NCBI GenBank assembly: GCA_027068415.1
Contig: JAMOTD010000015.1
Coordinates: 62,001 to 126,000 of the forward strand
Reading direction: 5' to 3'
DNA from: Desulfurobacteriaceae bacterium
GTDB taxonomy: Bacteria; Aquificota; Aquificia; Desulfurobacteriales; Desulfurobacteriaceae
Length of the DNA stretch: 64,000 nt
Position numbers and translations under genes: made by a program. Shown piece by piece: positions 26,827 through 35,104 of this stretch. The notes beneath the pieces are model-generated. The model was not told the origin of the DNA. It made no database searches and saw only the letters and a list, made by a program, of their open reading frames with translations. Numbering within the stretch: position 1 is the stretch's first letter; each line of letters begins with the position of its first letter.

Positions 26827-26882
26827 CTCCTCCGGTTTTACTCCCGGTTCTTTTTCCTAACTAAAACTGTCTGCTGGAGGAG
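26827..26882 (+). promoter_or_regulatory. Hairpin that can sequester the secA Shine-Dalgarno
   Basis: CTCCTCC (26827-26833) is perfectly complementary to GGAGGAG (26876-26882), the secA ribosome binding site. Pairing extends inward to 10 bp with two G-U pairs (to 26836/26873). The left arm starts one base after the TAA of the small ORF, within the expected downstream footprint of a ribosome stalled at its last codons. A small competing CCGG...CCGG hairpin lies in the loop side. Confidence 0.65.
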
Positions 26883-26886
26883 AAAG

Positions 26887-29493
26887 ATGATTAATGCCGT
26901 TTTAACCAAAATTTTTGGAAGCAGGAACGAAAGGATAATAAAGAAATTAAAGCCCATAGTTGAGAAGATTAACTCCCTTGAGAAGGAGTTTGAGAAGAAG
27001 AGCAAAGAAGAGCTCCAGTCTCTAACAGCAAAGTGGCGCTCCGAGATTGAAAAACTTCCAACAGCCGAGGAGAAGTTTAGCTACATGGACAAGATTCTCC
27101 CCGAGGCCTTTGCCGCTGTAAGGGAAGCCGCAAAGAGAACCCTCGGAATGCGCCACTACGACGTTCAGCTAATCGGCGGAATAGTCCTCCATCAGGGGAA
27201 AATTGCCGAGATGAAGACCGGTGAGGGTAAGACCTTAGTGGCAACCCTTCCTTCTTACCTTAACGCTCTTGCAGGTAAAGGCGTCCACGTAGTTACCGTT
27301 AACGACTACCTTGCAAAGAGGGACGCCGAGTGGATGAGGCCCGTTTACAACTACCTCGGCCTTACAGTTGGCTATCTCCAGAACCAGATGGAGAAGGAAG
27401 AGCGCAAGGAGATGTACTCAAGGGACATCACCTACGGAACAAACTCCGAGTTCGGCTTTGACTACCTGCGGGATAACATGGTTTTCTCTAAAGAGGATAA
27501 AGTCCAGAGGGAGCTTTTCTACGCAATAGTTGACGAGGCCGACTCAATCCTCATTGACGAGGCCAGAACCCCTCTGATTATTTCGGGGCCATCTGAGGAG
27601 AGCGTTGACGTCTACTACATTGCCGACGCGATAGTCCGCCAGCTCCAAAAGGAGAGGGACTTTAAGGTAGAGGAGAAGACAAAGACTGCCGTTCTAACTG
27701 ACGAGGGAATCAGGAGGGTTGAAGAGATAGTTAAAAAAATGACGGGAATGAAGGAGTTTAACCTCTACGACCCCAAGTTCTCCGATCTCCTCCATGCAAT
27801 AATCCAGTCCCTCCGGGCCCACCACCTCTTTAAGAGAGACGTTGACTACGTAGTTAAAGACGGAAAAGTAATAATCGTTGACGAGTTTACCGGAAGAATA
27901 ATGCCGGGAAGGCGCTGGAGCGACGGTCTTCATCAGGCAGTAGAGGCAAAAGAGGGGGTAAAGATTGAGGCCGAGAACCAGACCCTTGCAACGATAACCC
28001 TCCAGAACTACTTCAGGCTCTACAAAAAGCTTGCCGGTATGACAGGAACTGCCGAGACAGAAGTTGCTGAGCTCAAAGAGATTTACGGCCTTGACGTTGT
28101 CGTAATTCCGACAAATAAGCCCGTAATAAGGAAAGACCATCCTGACCTGATTTTTAAGACCAAGAAGGCCAAGTTTGAAGCCGTAATAAGGGAGATTGAG
28201 AAGAACTACAAAATCGGCCGCCCCGTTCTGGTCGGAACCAACTCAATTGAGGACTCGGAGTACCTCTCAAGGCTCTTAAAGAAGAGGGGAATTCCCCATC
28301 AAGTTCTAAACGCCAAGTACCACGAGAAGGAGGCCGAAATAGTTGCTCAGGCCGGAAGGCTCGGCGCAGTTACGATAGCTACCAACATGGCCGGTAGGGG
28401 AACCGATATTCTCCTGGGCGGAAACCCGGAGTTCCTTGCGAAAAGGGAGCTTAAGGAAAAAGGAATAACCCCTGAAAAGGTGGGACAGGAAAAGTACGAG
28501 GAGATTTACAGGGAGACTTTAAAAAAGTACAAGGAGATTACCGAAAAAGAGAAGGAGAAGGTTAAGGAGCTCGGCGGTCTTTACATAATCGGAACCGAGA
28601 GGAATGAGTCAAGGAGGATTGACAACCAGCTCAGGGGTCGTGCAGGAAGACAGGGAGACCCCGGAGAATCAAGATTCTTCCTCTCGTTAGAAGATAACCT
28701 CTTAAGGCTCTTTGGCTCAGACAGGATAAAGAAGATGATGGAGATAATGAACGTACCCGAAGATGAGCCCATAACCCATAAGATGGTTAGCAAGGCCCTT
28801 GAGAACGCCCAGAGGAGGGTTGAGGAGCAGAACTTCCAGATTAGGAAGAGGCTCCTTGAGTACGACGAGGTCTACAACGTTCAGAGAAAGGTTATCTACG
28901 AGCAGAGGAACAAGATCCTTGAGGGAGAGAACTTTAGGGAGGAAATCTTAGGCTTTTTTGAAGACATAGCCTGGGAGCTTGTTGACCTCTTTGCCCCCGA
29001 AAACGTCCTTCCCGACGAGTGGAACCTGAGAGACCTTAAAAAGACCCTTGAAGCCCGTTTCGGTTTTGAGTTCCCGATACCAGAAAACTACAACCAGCTT
29101 GTGAGCCTTCAAGTTGAGGGTGCCTTTGACGACAGGGAGAAACTTGCCAAACTCATCTACGATACTCTCGTTGAGAAGTATCAAGAGCTTGAGAAGTTAG
29201 TAGGAGAGGGACAGCTGAGGGAAATTGAGAGAATGGTGATGCTTGACCGCCTTGACCACTACTGGCGGGAGCACCTGAGGGCCCTTGACCACATCAAGGA
29301 GAGCATCGGTTGGAGGGGCTACGGCCAGAGAGACCCGGTTGTTGAGTTTAAGAAAGAGGCCTTCCTCCTCTTTGAAGACCTGATTTCCAACATAGAGAAC
29401 GGCGTTGTTGACTCCCTCTTTAACTACTACAGGTACGTAAAAGAGCAAGTTGAGGCTGAAAGGGAAGGGGCTTCTGCCCTCCATCAGGTATAA
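26887..29493 (+). CDS. secA: Preprotein translocase motor ATPase SecA
   Basis: ATP-driven motor that pushes preproteins through SecYEG at the inner membrane. 868 residues. Motifs: Walker A MKTGEGKTLVATLP, TYGTNSEFGFDYLRDNM, Walker B VDEADSILIDEARTPLIISG, TEFTGR-like VDEFTGRIMPGRRW, TNMAGRGTDI and RGRAGRQGDPG. The C-terminal zinc-binding CxCGSGxKYK motif is absent; the protein ends SALHQV. The start is the ATG at 26887 behind CTGGAGGAG; the track ORF runs upstream into the leader. It is first of secA-NlpC/P60-degP-sigma. Confidence 0.96.
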   Translation: MINAVLTKIFGSRNERIIKKLKPIVEKINSLEKEFEKKSKEELQSLTAKWRSEIEKLPTAEEKFSYMDKILPEAFAAVREAAKRTLGMRHYDVQLIGGIVLHQGKIAEMKTGEGKTLVATLPSYLNALAGKGVHVVTVNDYLAKRDAEWMRPVYNYLGLTVGYLQNQMEKEERKEMYSRDITYGTNSEFGFDYLRDNMVFSKEDKVQRELFYAIVDEADSILIDEARTPLIISGPSEESVDVYYIADAIVRQLQKERDFKVEEKTKTAVLTDEGIRRVEEIVKKMTGMKEFNLYDPKFSDLLHAIIQSLRAHHLFKRDVDYVVKDGKVIIVDEFTGRIMPGRRWSDGLHQAVEAKEGVKIEAENQTLATITLQNYFRLYKKLAGMTGTAETEVAELKEIYGLDVVVIPTNKPVIRKDHPDLIFKTKKAKFEAVIREIEKNYKIGRPVLVGTNSIEDSEYLSRLLKKRGIPHQVLNAKYHEKEAEIVAQAGRLGAVTIATNMAGRGTDILLGGNPEFLAKRELKEKGITPEKVGQEKYEEIYRETLKKYKEITEKEKEKVKELGGLYIIGTERNESRRIDNQLRGRAGRQGDPGESRFFLSLEDNLLRLFGSDRIKKMMEIMNVPEDEPITHKMVSKALENAQRRVEEQNFQIRKRLLEYDEVYNVQRKVIYEQRNKILEGENFREEILGFFEDIAWELVDLFAPENVLPDEWNLRDLKKTLEARFGFEFPIPENYNQLVSLQVEGAFDDREKLAKLIYDTLVEKYQELEKLVGEGQLREIERMVMLDRLDHYWREHLRALDHIKESIGWRGYGQRDPVVEFKKEAFLLFEDLISNIENGVVDSLFNYYRYVKEQVEAEREGASALHQV

Positions 29494-29520
29494 TTAACGG
29501 GGGTACTGGAGGAGGAGAAC

Positions 29521-30384
29521 TTGAGGAGATTACTGGTTTCCCTTACGCTCGTCTTTGCTTTTGCTCTTCCCGCTCAGGCCGACGTTTACCGGGTAAGGCC
29601 CGGAGATTCCCTCTATAAGATTGCGAGGAAATTTCACACAACCGTTGCGAAAATAAAGAGGTTAAACGGTTTAAGGAGCAACAGGATAAGGGTCGGTCAG
29701 AAATTGATTATCCCCGGCACGAGACACACTCCCTCCTGGTACAGGAAGTTTAAGCCGAGGAAGAGTAGTGAGACGATTGCTTTCCTTGAGAGAAAGTCGG
29801 AGCAGGTTCTGAGCTCCCAGATTGTTGAGAGCGAGATTAACCCCTTAACCGAGATTGTCTATAGGGAGGCGGAGGAGCTTGCTCAGGTTCTTTCAACTCC
29901 TTTGAACGTTAAGTACGACAACTGGAGCCTCTCTATCCTCAACGACCCTGAGTATAAGGGAGCTCTCTTCAAACTCCTTGCAGAAATCTTTAAGAACTTA
30001 AAGAACACCCCTTATGTTTTCGGCGGGAACAACCCTCGTTTCGGCCTTGACTGTTCTTCATTTACCATGTACGTCTACAGGAAGTTAGGAATTAACCTTC
30101 CCAGAACGGCAAGAGCTCAGTTTAACATAGGAGTTCCCGTTGACATCAAGAACCTGAAAGTGGGAGATTTGGTTTTCTTCAGGACTTATGCCCGCTATCC
30201 CTCCCATGTGGGTATCTACATAGGGAACGGAAAGTTTATCCACTTCTCCTCAATGTTCCACGGTCTCGCCATTTCCTCCTTGAGCGACAAATACTTCAGG
30301 AGAAGGTTCATCGGTGCAAAAAGGGTCTTAAGCGAAAAGAGGGTAAAGAAAATACTCTACGCAATGGGTAGCAAGACCGAATAA
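29521..30384 (+). CDS. LysM and NlpC/P60 cell-wall endopeptidase
   Basis: 287 residues, exported: signal peptide about 1-20 (LVSLTLVFAFALPAQA), a LysM domain right after it (YRVRPGDSLYKIARKFHTT...RVGQKLIIP), a linker, and a C-terminal NlpC/P60 cysteine peptidase domain. The catalytic cysteine is in LDCSSFTMYVYRKLG, the histidines in YPSHVGIYIGNGKFIHFSS. It should cut peptidoglycan peptide stems in the periplasm. The TTG start follows GGAGGAGGAG. Between secA and degP, it forms an envelope-function cluster. Confidence 0.9.
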   Translation: MRRLLVSLTLVFAFALPAQADVYRVRPGDSLYKIARKFHTTVAKIKRLNGLRSNRIRVGQKLIIPGTRHTPSWYRKFKPRKSSETIAFLERKSEQVLSSQIVESEINPLTEIVYREAEELAQVLSTPLNVKYDNWSLSILNDPEYKGALFKLLAEIFKNLKNTPYVFGGNNPRFGLDCSSFTMYVYRKLGINLPRTARAQFNIGVPVDIKNLKVGDLVFFRTYARYPSHVGIYIGNGKFIHFSSMFHGLAISSLSDKYFRRRFIGAKRVLSEKRVKKILYAMGSKTE

Positions 30385-30400
30385 GAACGGAGGTAGTGCG

Positions 30401-31840
30401 ATGAACACCAGACAGCTTCTAAGGAGTGCAGCCGCTGTAATTTTTACTGCAGGGCTCTTTACCTCTCAGTCCGCCCTTTCTCAGGAGGCTACTCCTCAGG
30501 ACTACAGAGTTGCAGAGTCCCTTCAGAGGGTATTTGAGGCCGTTGCTGAGAAAGTTAAACCTGCCGTTGTCAACATCAGTACCGTTTCGGAGATTAAGTT
30601 TAGCCACCCTCCGATTCCTCCTCAGTTTAAGGACTTCTTCCACGACTTCGGCTTTCCTTTTCCTGATTTCCCCCGGGAGTTTAAAACCCGCTCCCTTGGT
30701 TCGGGTTTCATTGTTAAAGTTGAGGACGGCTGGGCTTACATCCTTACCAACAACCACGTAGTTGCGAAGGCCAAGAAAATAAAGGTCAAACTGAGCGACG
30801 GCTCAGTTTACAGGGCCGAGGTAGTGGGAAAGGACCCTAAGACCGATGTTGCTCTAATCAAGATTAAAGTGGGGAACAAAAAAGTTCCTACAGTTGAGCT
30901 GGGAGATTCAAGCAAAATCAAAGTAGGGGAGTTCGTTATAGCAATCGGGAACCCTTACGGTCTTAACTGGACCGTGACTCACGGGATTGTCTCAGCCAAG
31001 GGCAGGCACGGTTTGGGTCTCAATCCGATTGAGAACTTTATCCAGACCGATGCTGCAATCAACCCCGGAAACAGCGGCGGTCCCCTGTGTGATATCTACG
31101 GAAGGGTTATCGGCATAAATACGGCTATTGTCAGGAATGCTCAGGGTCTCGGTTTTGCAGTTCCCATAAACATTGCCAAAAAGGTTATGAACGACCTTCT
31201 CAAGTACGGTAAGGTCGTAAGGGGCTGGTTGGGAGTTTACATTGAGGATATCTCTCCCTCTTTGGCCAAGAAGTTCGGAGTTAAAGAGGGAGTGTTGATT
31301 ACTAAGGTTATGCCCGGCAGCCCTGCCGAGAAAGGAGGACTAAAGAGCGGAGACATTATTGTTGAGTTTAACGGTGAACCCATTAAGAACGTTGCAGACC
31401 TTCAGCTTAAGGTTATAAACACCAAGCCCGGTGAGAAAGTAAGGATTACCGTTATCAGGGACGGTGAGAGGAAGACTTTAACCGTTAAAATCGGTCAGAT
31501 GCCCGGCAGTGAAAACCTTGCTTCTATTGATTTAATGTCTAAATTTGGTTTTTCCGTTCAGCCCCTGACCCCAGAGCTAAAGAGCAAGCTCGGAGCTCCC
31601 AAGTGGATTAAACACGGCCTCGTGGTTACCGAGGTTAAGCCCGGCTCTGTAGCCGACGATGCCGGCCTCAGGGAGGGCGACATTATCGTCCATGCAGGTA
31701 TAACTCCGAAGGATTTGAAACCTGTGAAAGATGTTGACGACCTCCTTGAGGTGGTTAGAAAGGCCGGAGACTCGGGAGTTCTCTTAAAGGTTGTTAGGGG
31801 TGAAGGAGTCTTCTATGCAGTTTTAAATCCTGAAGAGTAG
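30401..31840 (+). CDS. degP: DegP/HtrA periplasmic serine protease (Do family)
   Basis: 479 residues: signal peptide (about 1-27), a trypsin-like domain with His in TNNHVVAKAK, Asp in KTDVALIKI and Ser in NPGNSGGPLCD, then two PDZ domains (GVLITKVMPGSPAEKGGLKSGD and GLVVTEVKPGSVADDAGLREGD). It degrades or refolds damaged envelope proteins. The ATG follows GGAGGTAGTG. It is 17 bp from the NlpC/P60 gene and 10 bp from the sigma-factor gene. Confidence 0.94.
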   Translation: MNTRQLLRSAAAVIFTAGLFTSQSALSQEATPQDYRVAESLQRVFEAVAEKVKPAVVNISTVSEIKFSHPPIPPQFKDFFHDFGFPFPDFPREFKTRSLGSGFIVKVEDGWAYILTNNHVVAKAKKIKVKLSDGSVYRAEVVGKDPKTDVALIKIKVGNKKVPTVELGDSSKIKVGEFVIAIGNPYGLNWTVTHGIVSAKGRHGLGLNPIENFIQTDAAINPGNSGGPLCDIYGRVIGINTAIVRNAQGLGFAVPINIAKKVMNDLLKYGKVVRGWLGVYIEDISPSLAKKFGVKEGVLITKVMPGSPAEKGGLKSGDIIVEFNGEPIKNVADLQLKVINTKPGEKVRITVIRDGERKTLTVKIGQMPGSENLASIDLMSKFGFSVQPLTPELKSKLGAPKWIKHGLVVTEVKPGSVADDAGLREGDIIVHAGITPKDLKPVKDVDDLLEVVRKAGDSGVLLKVVRGEGVFYAVLNPEE

Positions 31841-31850
31841 GAGAGGTAGA

Positions 31851-32810
31851 ATGGAAGAGAAAGAGTTCCTCTTTGAAGATGAGGAGAACATAGACATTGA
31901 CAATATTGACGTTCAGGGGGAGGAGTCTTCCCTCTCCCTCTTTGAGCAGGAGATAGACCCTTCCTTAATTGAGTCCTTTGTTCCTGATAAGGACTCCCTT
32001 GATGCCTTTTTAAAGTCTATCTCCAAGATTCCTCTCCTCACCAGGGAAGAGGAGATAGAGCTTGCCAAAAGGGCAAAGGCCGGTGATAAGGAGGCTTTAA
32101 AGAAGCTTGTTGAGTCAAACCTAAGGTTTGTCGTAAGCGTTGCGAAGAAGTACCTCGGTTGCGGCCTTCCTCTTCACGACCTCATAGCGGAGGGGATTTT
32201 AGGCTTAATTGAGGCCGCAAGGAGGTTTGACCCGGATAAAGGGGTTAAGTTTATCTCCTACGCCGTTTGGTGGATTAGACAGTCTATAATGCAGGCACTT
32301 GCCCAGCAGACGGGAGCCGTAAAGATACCGGTAAAGCAGGCGGTTTTAGTAAATAAGATTACCCGCTCCTACGGGGAGCTCCTGAAAAAGCTCGGCAGGG
32401 AGCCGACCATTGAGGAGCTTGCAGAGCACGTAGGAATGGAGCCCAAGGAGGTTGAGAGGCTCCTCTCAATTTGCCAGGTTCCTCTCTCCCTTGATACTCC
32501 GATAGGAGACGAAGAAGATACTACTTTTAAGGACTTCTTAAAGGGTGAGGGAACGGCAGAAGTTGAAGAGAAAGTAGTTCAGGAGGAACTCAAGCAGAGT
32601 ATTCAGGAGATGCTTGAGCAGTTAACCCCTCAAGAGAAGAAAATAATCATTATGCGTTTCGGCCTTGACGGAAACGAGCCGAAAACCCTGAGGGAAATCG
32701 GCGAGAAGCTCGGCATAAGCCGTGAGAGGGTTCGCCAGCTTGAGACGAGGGCCAAGAAGAAGATGAGAGAGTACGCCATGAGGAAGAAACTTAACGTTTT
32801 TCTGAACTAA
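31851..32810 (+). CDS. RNA polymerase sigma-70 factor, short primary-type
   Basis: 319 residues. Region 1.2 (SLDAFLKSISKIPLLTREEEIELAKRAKAGD), region 2 (NLRFVVSVAKKYLGCGLPLHDLIAEGILGLIEAARRFDP and FISYAVWWIRQSIMQALAQQ), region 3 and region 4 (LTPQEKKIIIMRFGLDG...LREIGEKLGISRERVRQLETRAKKKM) are present. Region 1.1 and the non-conserved region of RpoD are absent; the N-terminus is a short acidic tail. It may be a group 2 factor or a compact RpoD. Co-transcription with degP suggests an envelope or heat-stress link. Its end overlaps convergent motB by 20 bp. Confidence 0.87.
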   Translation: MEEKEFLFEDEENIDIDNIDVQGEESSLSLFEQEIDPSLIESFVPDKDSLDAFLKSISKIPLLTREEEIELAKRAKAGDKEALKKLVESNLRFVVSVAKKYLGCGLPLHDLIAEGILGLIEAARRFDPDKGVKFISYAVWWIRQSIMQALAQQTGAVKIPVKQAVLVNKITRSYGELLKKLGREPTIEELAEHVGMEPKEVERLLSICQVPLSLDTPIGDEEDTTFKDFLKGEGTAEVEEKVVQEELKQSIQEMLEQLTPQEKKIIIMRFGLDGNEPKTLREIGEKLGISRERVRQLETRAKKKMREYAMRKKLNVFLN

Positions 32811-33567
32811 CCCCTTTTTGCTCCTCCCCTCTTTCCTTCTTTCGGGAGGAGAGCTCCTCCCTCTTCTTTATTAAAACCTTCTCCTCTTTTTCCTCTTTGG
32901 GAACCGCAACCTCAAGGTAGATTTCAACCCTTCTGTTTCTTGCCTGAAGAATGGGGTTATTCCAAGTATAAAGAGGCCTTACCGCATCATACCCTACGGC
33001 TACAACCTTTCTCGGGTCAACCCCTTTAGAAATCAGGTACTTTGCAACCGTAGTCGCCCTTAGGATTGATAAGTCCCAACTGTCGTTTATCCCCTTAATA
33101 GGGACGGTCGGCTCGTCCTTACTGGTGTGTCCCTCAATCCTAACCCTGTAGTTCCCCTTTAACTCTTTTATAACTTGAGCAATTTGGTCAAGAGCTCTCT
33201 TTGCCTCGGGCGTAAGCTCTACCGAGTTCTTCTTGAAGAGAACCTTGTTAAAGAGCCTGACCATAACGTACTGTTGGGTGACAACTATCTGGTATCCGTA
33301 AACCGGAAGTAGTCTCTTAATCAGCTTCTTAATCTTCTTTGCAATGTCCTCAGTGTAGATTTGAATGGGCTTTACGATTGAAATCTGCTCAAAACTCTTC
33401 GCCTTCTCTCCTTGAAAATAGGAGAGGAACTTTATAGCCTTTGTTATGTCAAGGGTTGACATTGAGTAGAGGAGAATAAAGAAAGTGAGGAGAAGGGACA
33501 TCAGGTCGCTGAAGCTCGTCAGCCACGCCGGTGCCGTTTTACACTCTTCCTTCTTTCTCCTTGCCAT
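32791..33567 (-). CDS. MotB-like flagellar stator protein (second copy)
   Basis: 258 residues. One transmembrane helix near the start (LTSFSDLMSLLLTFFILLYSMS), containing the conserved proton-path aspartate, then a periplasmic OmpA-like peptidoglycan-binding domain (RVRIEGHTSKDEPTV, LSILRATTVAKYLISKGVDPRKVVAVGYD, NRRVEIYLEV). The first 40 residues are nearly the same as in the upstream MotB, so the pair arose by duplication; the rest has diverged. The tail is very lysine- and glutamate-rich. Confidence 0.86.
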   Translation of the reverse strand: MARRKKEECKTAPAWLTSFSDLMSLLLTFFILLYSMSTLDITKAIKFLSYFQGEKAKSFEQISIVKPIQIYTEDIAKKIKKLIKRLLPVYGYQIVVTQQYVMVRLFNKVLFKKNSVELTPEAKRALDQIAQVIKELKGNYRVRIEGHTSKDEPTVPIKGINDSWDLSILRATTVAKYLISKGVDPRKVVAVGYDAVRPLYTWNNPILQARNRRVEIYLEVAVPKEEKEEKVLIKKREELSSRKKERGEEQKGVSSEKR

Positions 33568-33574
33568 ACCTCTC

Positions 33575-34276
33575 CTACATGGGCAGGTGAATTACTATTT
33601 CAATCCGTCTGTTCTTTGCTCTTCCCTCCAGGGTTGTATTAGGAGCTATCGGGTGGTACTGACCGCAGCCTGCAGCCGAAAGTTTCTTCGGGTTGTAGCC
33701 GCACTGGAGAAAGAGCCTCAAAACTGCCGTTGCTCGTGCGGCCGAGAGCTCCCAGTTTGAGGGGAAACGGCCGCTCCTTATGGGGGTGTTATCCGTATGT
33801 CCCTCAATGGTTATCGGTAAATCAAACTCTTTTAACTTCTTGCACAGCTCCATAATCAGGGGAATTGTCTCGGGGTAAGGTTTATCGCTTCCGGGAGGAA
33901 AGAGTTTATCGGTATTAATTCTGAGTCTGATGCTCTGACCGTACTTTGCTATCTCTGATGGAACTCCCATTCTCCTCAAACTCTCCCTAATCTCGTGGAG
34001 CTTCTCCTCTATGGCCTTTCTGCTCCTCATCTTCGGGTACATGTTGGGCATCTGAACGGGAATATTTTTTCCCCTGATTACCCTCTCCTCGTAAACGACG
34101 TAGTGGCCTCCGAAGGCCTCAATTATTCCCTTAATCGCCTGATAGAACTTCTCTAAGGAAATCGTTGACATTGAGTAGAGGAGAATGAAGAAGGTGAGGA
34201 GGAGGGACATCAGGTCGCCGAAACTTGTAAGCCAGGCCGGAGGAGCTTTACACTCCTCCTTCTTCTTCCTTGCCAT
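33575..34276 (-). CDS. motB: MotB flagellar stator protein (first copy)
   Basis: 233 residues. Membrane helix LTSFGDLMSLLLTFFILLYSMS with the conserved aspartate, plug/linker, and OmpA domain (ITIEGHTDNTPI, NWELSAARATAVLRLFLQCGYNPKKLSAAGCGQY, NRRIEIVIHL). With MotA it forms the torque-generating ion channel anchored to peptidoglycan. It is 4 bp downstream of motA and 7 bp upstream of the second MotB. Heterodimeric stators with two MotB types are possible. Confidence 0.9.
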   Translation of the reverse strand: MARKKKEECKAPPAWLTSFGDLMSLLLTFFILLYSMSTISLEKFYQAIKGIIEAFGGHYVVYEERVIRGKNIPVQMPNMYPKMRSRKAIEEKLHEIRESLRRMGVPSEIAKYGQSIRLRINTDKLFPPGSDKPYPETIPLIMELCKKLKEFDLPITIEGHTDNTPIRSGRFPSNWELSAARATAVLRLFLQCGYNPKKLSAAGCGQYHPIAPNTTLEGRAKNRRIEIVIHLPM

Positions 34277-34280
34277 TTAC

Positions 34281-35042
34281 TTAACCCTCTTCCACTTCCA
34301 CTCCGAAAAGACCGGCAAGTTTCTGCCTCAGTATGTTGGGGTTTACCCCTTTCTCTATCGCTTCTGCCGTTAAGAGGTAAGCCTCAAGGAAGAGCATTCT
34401 TAAATCTTTGTAGTACTTGAGTTTCTTTGAAACGGGTATGCAGAGAGCGTTTGCCAGTATTGCTCCGTAGAGGGTTGTAATCATAGCTACAGCCATTCCA
34501 GGACCCAGTGCCGAGGGGTCGGAGAGGTTCTGAAGCATCTGAATCAGACCGATTAGCGTTCCAATCATTCCGAAGGCCGGGAAGAGGTCTCCCAAACTCT
34601 CCCAAACCGCAACCTCTGTTGAGAGCTTCTGCTCTATCTGTGCCATTGAGGCTTCGGCCGTACTCTTAATTTCCTCAATCTCAAGGCCGTCAATTAACAT
34701 TCTCATTATTCCGCCGAAGAAGGGGTCCCTGGCGTAAAAGTTATCAATATCTGCCTCAAGGGCCAAAATCCCCTCCTTCCTTGCCTTTTTGGCTATGTCT
34801 GTCAGGAAGTCAATTACCTCAATTGGGTTGGGAAGTCCGGGGTTTAGGGCTTTAAGAACTGCCTTCAGGCCGTTTATAAACTCCCCCATCGGGAAGCCGG
34901 CCATTCCGGCGGTAATTCCGCCTCCCACCGTAATAAGCAGAGAAGGAATGTTAATAAAGGCTCCCGGGCTGCCTCCGATGACTATAGAGGCAATAATGAG
35001 AAGGAACGCACCGCTTATACCTATCAGGGTGGCTATGTCCAT
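34281..35042 (-). CDS. motA: MotA flagellar stator protein
   Basis: 253 residues with four membrane helices: two near the N-terminus (LIGISGAFLLIIASIVIGG; INIPSLLITVGGGITAGMAGF) and two late (AFGMIGTLIGLIQMLQNLSD; GMAVAMITTLYGAILANALCIPVSKKL), the MotA/TolQ/ExbB signature. The cytoplasmic loop contacts the rotor. First gene of motA-motB-motB, leftward; a 62-bp gap separates it from glcD. Confidence 0.93.
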   Translation of the reverse strand: MDIATLIGISGAFLLIIASIVIGGSPGAFINIPSLLITVGGGITAGMAGFPMGEFINGLKAVLKALNPGLPNPIEVIDFLTDIAKKARKEGILALEADIDNFYARDPFFGGIMRMLIDGLEIEEIKSTAEASMAQIEQKLSTEVAVWESLGDLFPAFGMIGTLIGLIQMLQNLSDPSALGPGMAVAMITTLYGAILANALCIPVSKKLKYYKDLRMLFLEAYLLTAEAIEKGVNPNILRQKLAGLFGVEVEEG

Positions 35043-35104
35043 ATCTTCACCACCTATGCTGTTGTATCAATGATTCACTGTTCAAATAGAGGGGAAGGAC
35101 GACC

